From assembly GCA_937900565.1 (NCBI GenBank), contig CALCFG010000002.1:1-10555 (forward strand): DNA of 10,555 nt, written 5' to 3'. Under the pieces are notes generated by a model. It searched no databases. It had not been told where the DNA came from and saw only the letters and a list, made by a program, of their open reading frames with translations. This DNA comes from an uncultured Erysipelotrichaceae bacterium (GTDB lineage: Bacteria; Bacillota_I; Bacilli_A; Erysipelotrichales; Erysipelotrichaceae). Numbering within the stretch: the stretch's first letter is position 1; every line of letters begins with the position of its first letter. This document shows, in pieces, positions 5,516 to 10,555 of the stretch. The position numbers and the translations under genes are program-made.

Positions 5516-7582
5516 TTAATCTTTATCGCGTTTTACTTTTTCGACAATCTTTTCTTGTAAGAACGCAGGCACTGGTTCATAACGATCAAAAACGCATGTA
5601 TAATCCCCTCTACCTTGGGCAATGGAACGTAATTCAATTGCATATTCATTCATTTCAGCCATCGGAACTTGCGCATGTACTACGGTAAATCCTTTATCAT
5701 TCGTACTCATATCAACAATCATGCCCCGTTTTTTATTTAAATCAGCAATCACATCTCCTGTATAACGTTCAGGAATAATAACTTCCACATTACCAATTGG
5801 TTCCAAAAGAATTGGGTTGGCTTGTGGCATAGCATTAACATAAGCAAGGCGTGCTGCTGCTTTAAAGGCAATATCTTTACTATCGACTTCATGATAGCTA
5901 CCATCGATTAACGTTGCTTTTACTCCAACAACTTTATAGCCCGCCAAGACACCTTTATTCATACATTCACGTAAACCTGCTTCAACAGCAGGGAAATATT
6001 GACGTGGAACGGCACCGCCAAACACTTTTTCTTCAAATACCATTTCTTCACAATCCCATGGTTCGAATGTTACGATTACATCGCCATATTGTCCGGCACC
6101 ACCGGTTTGTTTTTTATGCTTACCTTGGGCAGTAACTGTTTTAGTAATTGTTTCACGGTATTGCGTAATTGGTGCACTTAATTCCACTTCCACTTTAAAT
6201 TTTGAACGTAATTTGCTTAACACTAAATCAATATGTTGTTCGCCAACACCATAAAGTAATTGTTGACCTGTTTCAGTATTAATAACAAAGTTTAAGCCTT
6301 TATCTTCTTGCACTAACTTTGTTAATGCTTGGCTCATCTTATCTTCATCAGCTTTTGTTTTTGGGGCAACAGCACGCGCTAACATTGGTACAGGGAATTG
6401 TATTGGTTCATATTTTACATATTTATTCACTTCACATAACGTATCATTAGTGAATGTATTGGTTAATTTAGTAACAACACCAATATCTCCAGTAAATAAT
6501 TTACCAACTGCCATTTGCACTTTACCACGCACAGCATATACTTGCATGATTGTTTCTTTTGTATCAGTACTTGAATTATATACTGTAGCACCCGAACTTA
6601 ACACCCCGGTTTTAACCTTTAAATAAGAGATACGACCAACAAATGGGTCTATGATAGTTTTAAAGATTTGTGCTGAGAATTGTTCATCTTCATTCGTTTT
6701 TAACGTAATGATATCACCATTACTATCGAATGCTTCAACTTCTTCCAATTCTTGATAGCAAGGGAAGTATTCCCGGATTAAGTCCAATAAACGGTAAATG
6801 CCTGTTTGGTGCAAAGCACTACCAGAGAATACAGGCTCAATTTCACCAAACGCTACCCCATAACTTAAGCCTTGCACCAACTCTTCATCACTGAATTCTT
6901 CACCAGAAAAGAATTTTTCCATCAATGCATCATCGCTCATGGCAATGGCTTCAGCAATTTGGGAATAATAGTCTTCCACTAATTCTGCTAATTCTTCAGG
7001 AACAGCATGTGGCGTTTCCGCATCATTATAATACCAAGCTTTGCGACGTAAAATATTAACTGATCCTACAATTTTATCGTTTTCAACAATTGGTACTTCA
7101 AAAGGAATAACTGATTTACCAAAGGTATCACGTAAGCTTTCCAATGTTCTATTAAAATCAGCTTGTGGATCATCCAATTTATTGATAAAGAAAATAGTTG
7201 GTAAATGGGCTTGACGCGCATCCGCTACCGCTCTTTCGGTACCGGATTGAATCCCTTGCTTACCATCAACAACAATTAATACATTATCCCCAACGCTTAG
7301 CCCTGCTTTACGATCAGCAGCATAATCTAAATAACCTGGCGTATCAATAAAATTGATTTTAATATCTTTCCATTCAATCGGTGCAATCGCACAATAACAA
7401 CTGGTTTTTCGATTAATGCATTCACTATCAAAATCGCAAACTGTATTTCCACGATCAACACTACCTTGGGCATCAATTGTATGAGAAAATGCCAACATAG
7501 ATTCAATCAAACTCGTTTTACCGCAACCATTATGACCTAATAATGTAACGTTACGTATATCTTTTGCATGATAGTCTTTCAT
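5516..7582 (-). CDS. EF-G paralog (EF-G2-like translational GTPase)
   Basis: A 688-aa protein with the full five-domain EF-G architecture: G domain with P-loop GHNGCGKT (16-23), DTPGY (80-84), NKLD (134-137) and SGSAL (253-257); domain II about 300-390; domain III with GEQHIDLVLSKL (447-458); domain IV with TGGAGQYG (493-500) and GSYHEVD (561-567); domain V to the end. It differs from canonical EF-G in key places: the P-loop Asp is Gly, switch I reads NRKTS instead of RGITI, and the catalytic His after DTPG is Tyr. This marks the EF-G2-like paralog group rather than housekeeping FusA or the TetM family. ATG 7582 overlaps the upstream stop as TAATG; an in-frame ATG at 7618 would extend into the ankyrin gene. 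It probably binds ribosomes; the exact role is unknown. Confidence 0.9.
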   Translation of the reverse strand: MKDYHAKDIRNVTLLGHNGCGKTSLIESMLAFSHTIDAQGSVDRGNTVCDFDSECINRKTSCYCAIAPIEWKDIKINFIDTPGYLDYAADRKAGLSVGDNVLIVVDGKQGIQSGTERAVADARQAHLPTIFFINKLDDPQADFNRTLESLRDTFGKSVIPFEVPIVENDKIVGSVNILRRKAWYYNDAETPHAVPEELAELVEDYYSQIAEAIAMSDDALMEKFFSGEEFSDEELVQGLSYGVAFGEIEPVFSGSALHQTGIYRLLDLIREYFPCYQELEEVEAFDSNGDIITLKTNEDEQFSAQIFKTIIDPFVGRISYLKVKTGVLSSGATVYNSSTDTKETIMQVYAVRGKVQMAVGKLFTGDIGVVTKLTNTFTNDTLCEVNKYVKYEPIQFPVPMLARAVAPKTKADEDKMSQALTKLVQEDKGLNFVINTETGQQLLYGVGEQHIDLVLSKLRSKFKVEVELSAPITQYRETITKTVTAQGKHKKQTGGAGQYGDVIVTFEPWDCEEMVFEEKVFGGAVPRQYFPAVEAGLRECMNKGVLAGYKVVGVKATLIDGSYHEVDSKDIAFKAAARLAYVNAMPQANPILLEPIGNVEVIIPERYTGDVIADLNKKRGMIVDMSTNDKGFTVVHAQVPMAEMNEYAIELRSIAQGRGDYTCVFDRYEPVPAFLQEKIVEKVKRDKD

Positions 7583-8253
7583 TAGTAAGCTAACCATCCT
7601 TTCAATGCATCCACGCATTCAGTGCGTGCATAATGAATGGCAGCCACACCATTATTATCTGTAATAGTTTTATCTGCACCATGTTTAATTAAATATTCAA
7701 CCATACCTGGATCACCCGCATACGCAGCACGCATTAATGCTGTGCATCCTTTGCAATCTTTGGCATTAACATTGGCACCTTTAGCAATTAATAAATCGCA
7801 AATATCAGTTCTAACAGTTGTAACTGCCTCCATCAATGGTGTTCTACCTAAAGAATCTGCGGTATTGACATCCGCACCTTTATCCAACAAGTAAGTTACT
7901 ACCTTATTATGTCCCATAAATGCGGCACGTAATAAAGCCGTACGCCCATTATTATCCCGAGCATTAACATTTGCGCCAGAATCCACCAATAATTCGCAAA
8001 CTTTTAATTCACCTTTTTTAGCTGCGCCCATCAATGCTGTTTTACCATTTTTATCATGAGTATTTACATTCGCCCCTTCATTAATTAAAAGGCGTACAAC
8101 ATCTTCATGACCACGTTTAGCCGTACGCATTAGCGCACTTCTTCCTTCTGCGTTGATTATGTTAATGTTGACGCCTTTTCTAATTGAGGATTCCACTGTT
8201 TCAACTTCACCGTGTGCAGCGGCATCCCAGAAAATTTTTTCGTTCAAATCCAT
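7582..8253 (-). CDS. Ankyrin-repeat protein
   Basis: A 223-aa protein made almost entirely of ankyrin repeats. A degenerate N-terminal cap (1-35) is followed by five regular 33-residue repeats (36-68, 69-101, 102-134, 135-167, 168-200) with the NGRTALMRAA...LL..GANVN pattern, and a capping repeat to the C-terminus. There is no signal peptide, membrane segment or enzymatic domain, so it is a cytoplasmic protein-binding scaffold. Its partner cannot be read from sequence. It is first in an operon with the EF-G paralog, whose start overlaps its stop by one base, so the two products are likely made together. ATG 8253 has AGGAGGT (8262-8268) 8 bases upstream. An upstream cre site suggests repression when preferred sugars are present. 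Confidence 0.92.
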   Translation of the reverse strand: MDLNEKIFWDAAAHGEVETVESSIRKGVNINIINAEGRSALMRTAKRGHEDVVRLLINEGANVNTHDKNGKTALMGAAKKGELKVCELLVDSGANVNARDNNGRTALLRAAFMGHNKVVTYLLDKGADVNTADSLGRTPLMEAVTTVRTDICDLLIAKGANVNAKDCKGCTALMRAAYAGDPGMVEYLIKHGADKTITDNNGVAAIHYARTECVDALKGWLAY

Positions 8254-8293
8254 GATTCGTTACCTCCTAGTAAATGTTTGATTTGTTGATTTT

Positions 8294-8299
8294 ATTATA
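8294..8299 (-). promoter_or_regulatory. -10 box of the ankyrin/EF-G-like operon
   Basis: A perfect TATAAT on the minus strand, 40 bases upstream of the ankyrin start codon and after the ktrA terminator. No good -35 hexamer lies at 16-18 bases; the region is occupied by the cre element, so the promoter may be weak or need activation. Confidence 0.6.
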
Positions 8300-8300
8300 A

Positions 8301-8314
8301 GGTAAACGCTTACA
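8301..8314 (-). promoter_or_regulatory. Catabolite response element (cre) for CcpA
   Basis: TGTAAGCGTTTACC on the minus strand matches the Bacillus cre consensus TGWAANCGNTNWCA at every fixed position except the last (C for A), and is nearly palindromic. It abuts the -10 box of the ankyrin operon on its upstream side, where bound CcpA with HPr-Ser-P would block RNA polymerase. The match is seen; the regulation is inferred from CcpA in Firmicutes. Confidence 0.75.
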
Positions 8315-8319
8315 AAGGT

Positions 8320-8369
8320 TAGATTAAAATAAAAAAACAATGCAAAATTTTCATAAAATTTTACATTGT
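8320..8369 (-). terminator. Strong intrinsic terminator of the ktr operon
   Basis: On the minus strand ACAATGTAAAATTTT pairs with AAAATTTTGCATTGT over 15 bp (one G-T wobble) around the loop ATG, followed by TTTTTTATTTT. It starts 8 bases after the ktrA stop. Confidence 0.92.
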
Positions 8370-8377
8370 TATATTTA

Positions 8378-9040
8378 TTATTTCGTTTGCACACTAATTT
8401 TTGATAATGATTCTTGTGTACAAATTAATACTAACGTATCCCCTTCATGGATTACAGTATTGGGTTGAATTAATACATTGAGTTTATTGCTACCATTACG
8501 TTTAATACCAATAACGTTAACTTCGTAATGGTACCGTAAATTTAATTCGACAATGGATTTATTTAACCATTCTTGCGGTGGAATCAAATCAGCTACCATT
8601 GTGTTTTCATCCAAATCAATAATATTATTTAAATTAGGCGTTTCCAATAATTTTGCTACCCTTTCACCCATTTCTTTTTCTGGTCGGATAACTTTATGTA
8701 CTCCTAATTTTTCCAATACCTTTTTATATTTACCATTTTTAGCTTTCGCAATAATGTAAGGTACACCTAATTCTTGCAAATTCATCACACCCAATATGGA
8801 TTGTTCCAAATATGAACCTGTTGCTATAACTGCACAATCCACATCTTCAATTCCTAATTCGCGAATTTGATAAATATCGGTAAAATCCGCTTGCACTGCA
8901 TCACAAAATGGAGCCACACGTTCCACACAAGTTTCATCCAAATCAATGGCAATGACATCAAATCCATGTTTAGCTAAATTAGTTGCAATGGTTGAGCCAA
9001 ATACACCTAAACCTAATACTGCAAATTTTTCTCGTCTCAT
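8378..9040 (-). CDS. ktrA: KtrA/KtrC-type RCK regulatory subunit of potassium uptake
   Basis: A 220-aa cytoplasmic protein. RCK_N is a Rossmann fold with GLGVFG (10-15) and the acidic IDLDE (32-36) that binds the nucleotide ribose; ATP/ADP binding gates the channel in the Ktr family. RCK_C covers about 136-216 and in Firmicutes often binds c-di-AMP, which closes the transporter. The length equals B. subtilis KtrA/KtrC (about 221 aa), and stretches such as KVLEKLGVHKVIRPEKEMG are typical. It starts 2 bases after the ktrB stop, so the octameric ring and its membrane partner are co-produced. KtrA versus KtrC cannot be decided. Confidence 0.93.
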   Translation of the reverse strand: MRREKFAVLGLGVFGSTIATNLAKHGFDVIAIDLDETCVERVAPFCDAVQADFTDIYQIRELGIEDVDCAVIATGSYLEQSILGVMNLQELGVPYIIAKAKNGKYKKVLEKLGVHKVIRPEKEMGERVAKLLETPNLNNIIDLDENTMVADLIPPQEWLNKSIVELNLRYHYEVNVIGIKRNGSNKLNVLIQPNTVIHEGDTLVLICTQESLSKISVQTK

Positions 9041-9042
9041 AA

Positions 9043-10452
9043 TTAACCGATTAGTACATCCGCATGCGGATAATGTATACTTCCTTTCTTAACTTTATGA
9101 TTTCGCATCATAAATAATACAATAGACATTGGTCCTACACGACCAAATAGCATTAAACAAATAATAACAAAACGTCCAACTTCACTTAATAGACCAGTGG
9201 CATTCATACTTAATCCAACAGTTGCAATTGCGCTGGTTGCTTCATACATTAATGTCATTAAAGATAATTCTGGATCACTAACCAGTAAAATCATTAACGC
9301 AATAAATAAGAAAACAAAGTAATACGAAGCAATGATCATGGAACGCATGAACGTTTTAGTTGTAATGCGTCGTCTCCAAATATTAATATAAGCACTTTCA
9401 TCTTTTGCTAATGTCACAATTGTGATAATGATAACCAACATTGTCGTTGTTTTAATACCACCAGCTGTTCCACCTGGAGAGCCACCAATTAACATTAAAA
9501 AGATCATAATAAATAAACTAGCAGGCCGACATAGCCCCATATCAAGGGTCGCAAATCCTGCAGTTCTTAAAGTAATTGACGTAAAGAATGCTGGGTACAT
9601 TTTTTCAAGCGCATTTAAGGATCCCAATGTATTAGGATTATTAAACTCAATTAAATAAGTAGAAACAAAACCAAAGATAATCAATGCACTCGTCATTAAT
9701 AACACTAATTTAGTATGAATTTGTAAATGCTTTAACGCATAAATAATATCGCCTTTATGAAAGGTTTTGCTCATTTTTTTAAATGAACTGGATAAATCAA
9801 GCCAAACACTAAAGCCTAAACCACCCATAATAATTAACATTGGAATAGCAAAGTTAATCAATGGATCATTAACGTAATCAATGAGTGAATTCATGGAAAA
9901 ACTATCCATTCCTGCATTACAGAACGCTGAAATGCTTAAAAACAATGAAGAGAATAGACCTTTACTCACACCAAATTTTGGTACAAATTTGAATGCCAAT
10001 AAAATAAAGCCAATCATTTCAAAAGTAAATGTATATTTGAAAATTTTATGAAGAAAGCGCGGAATTTCACTCAAACTACTCGTATTAAGCGTATCATGCA
10101 ATAATCTTTTTTCACTTTGATACAGTTTTTCCTTTAATAAAGTTAAAATAAAAGCGAATAAAGTCATAACGCCTAAACCGCCAATTTGAATCAACGTTGC
10201 AATAACAATAAACCCAAACGTTGTGTATTGACTGGCTAATGGGTATGGTACTAAACCAGTAACGCAAGTTGCACTGGTAGCGACAAATAAATGATTTAAA
10301 TAACTCACATCATTACCTGTATTTTCTAAATTACTAATCGGTAATGACAACAACAATGAACCCAAAAGTATAATAAACACAAAACTCAATACTGCAATCC
10401 GTGTTGTACCTATTTTTTTAATGATCCAATGACGAAAGCTAATATTTCTCAT
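9043..10452 (-). CDS. ktrB: KtrB-type potassium (Na+-dependent) transporter membrane subunit
   Basis: A 469-aa integral membrane protein of the Trk/Ktr/HKT superfamily with four pore-loop repeats. Filter segments are visible at TSATCVTGL (59-67), SAFCNAGMD (175-183), TLRTAGFAT (294-302) and TSAIATVGLS (406-415), each with the filter Gly. The intramembrane gate loop GGSPGGTAGGIKTT (323-336) is conserved as in KtrB. Length matches KtrB/KtrD (about 445-450 aa) rather than TrkH with its longer N-terminus. It brings in K+ under osmotic or low-potassium stress with the KtrA ring on its cytoplasmic face. ATG 10452 follows the upstream gene's stop by 2 bases and has only a weak GGATG ribosome site, implying coupling. 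Confidence 0.95.
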   Translation of the reverse strand: MRNISFRHWIIKKIGTTRIAVLSFVFIILLGSLLLSLPISNLENTGNDVSYLNHLFVATSATCVTGLVPYPLASQYTTFGFIVIATLIQIGGLGVMTLFAFILTLLKEKLYQSEKRLLHDTLNTSSLSEIPRFLHKIFKYTFTFEMIGFILLAFKFVPKFGVSKGLFSSLFLSISAFCNAGMDSFSMNSLIDYVNDPLINFAIPMLIIMGGLGFSVWLDLSSSFKKMSKTFHKGDIIYALKHLQIHTKLVLLMTSALIIFGFVSTYLIEFNNPNTLGSLNALEKMYPAFFTSITLRTAGFATLDMGLCRPASLFIMIFLMLIGGSPGGTAGGIKTTTMLVIIITIVTLAKDESAYINIWRRRITTKTFMRSMIIASYYFVFLFIALMILLVSDPELSLMTLMYEATSAIATVGLSMNATGLLSEVGRFVIICLMLFGRVGPMSIVLFMMRNHKVKKGSIHYPHADVLIG

Positions 10453-10454
10453 AC

Positions 10455-10555
10455 TTATTTCATCCGACGATATTTCTTTTTAATATGATTTTCCAAACAA
10501 GATTTAACACCATCTTTTTGCTTACCATCAAAACTTAAAGTTGTTTGAGAACTCG
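10455..10555 (-). CDS. 3' end of an unrecognised gene upstream of ktrB
   Basis: The last 32 codons of a minus-strand reading frame end at TAA 10455-10457, 2 bases before ktrB. The visible tail SFDGKQKDGVKSCLENH is followed by a very basic end, IKKKYRRMK. The other two frames on this strand are closed by stops. I do not recognise the family. The tight spacing makes it a likely member of the ktr operon; the start and any promoter lie beyond the right edge. Confidence 0.6.
   Translation of the reverse strand, partial: SSQTTLSFDGKQKDGVKSCLENHIKKKYRRMK

Noticed and set aside
5914..6181. Plus-strand ORFs inside the EF-G paralog
   Set aside because: Antisense to a strongly conserved gene, no ribosome site, no recognisable protein features.
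5516..7582. EF-G paralog as a TetM-type tetracycline resistance protein
   Set aside because: TetM-type proteins keep canonical AHVDAGKT and DTPGH motifs and about 640 aa; here both motifs are changed in the EF-G2 manner.
7637..7894. Plus-strand ORF in the ankyrin gene
   Set aside because: The open frame follows from the repeated codon pattern of the ankyrin gene read in reverse.
7682..8148. Regular about 99-base periodicity, possible DNA repeat array or CRISPR
   Set aside because: It is protein-level ankyrin repetition (33 codons); units differ at the DNA level and there are no spacers.
8553..9658. Plus-strand ORFs at 8553-8759 and 9422-9658
   Set aside because: Shadows of ktrA and ktrB; no ribosome site or independent support.

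Overview
The window looks like a chromosomal segment from a low-GC Firmicute, most probably an Erysipelotrichia- or Mollicutes-related lineage. The evidence is AT-rich DNA, AGGAGG-type ribosome binding sites, Bacillus-like gene families (comG, ktrAB, short PurC, zinc-type L33) and use of TGA as a stop (comGA and the comGD-like gene end in TGA), so the code is standard. The taxonomic placement is inference. All 15 genes I can support are on the minus strand, so the window is transcribed from right to left; the plus-strand ORFs are antisense shadows. No tRNA, rRNA, IS element or CRISPR array was seen.

Right part (10555 to 8337): the 3' end of an unrecognised gene, then ktrB and ktrA separated by 2-nt gaps. 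They form a Ktr-type potassium uptake operon (membrane subunit plus RCK gating subunit) and end in a strong intrinsic terminator.

Centre right (8314 to 5462): a two-gene operon with its own promoter. A near-perfect CcpA catabolite-response element (cre) lies directly upstream of the -10 box. The genes encode a small cytoplasmic ankyrin-repeat protein and a divergent EF-G paralog, coupled by a TAATG stop/start overlap. The EF-G paralog has lost the P-loop Asp and the catalytic His of switch II (DTPGY instead of DTPGH). A terminator closes the unit. This is the most interesting part of the window: it suggests a catabolite-controlled alternative elongation factor with an ankyrin partner.

Centre (5399 to 3663): monocistronic housekeeping genes. 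These are purC (purine synthesis, own promoter), rpmG (ribosomal protein L33, 50 aa, own extended -10 promoter and terminator) and a metallo-beta-lactamase-fold hydrolase related to glyoxalase II/YqgX. A 16-bp tandem duplication sits in front of the hydrolase gene.

Left part (3627 to 93): a complete seven-gene comG-type operon. It encodes the assembly ATPase ComGA, the membrane platform ComGB, the major pseudopilin ComGC and four minor pseudopilin-like proteins in the canonical GD-GE-GF-GG order. It should build the competence pseudopilus for DNA uptake. The pseudopilin genes overlap heavily, two probably start with TTG, and only ComGC keeps the Glu at position +5 of the prepilin motif. A consensus promoter at 28-55 fires toward the left edge and belongs to the next transcription unit.
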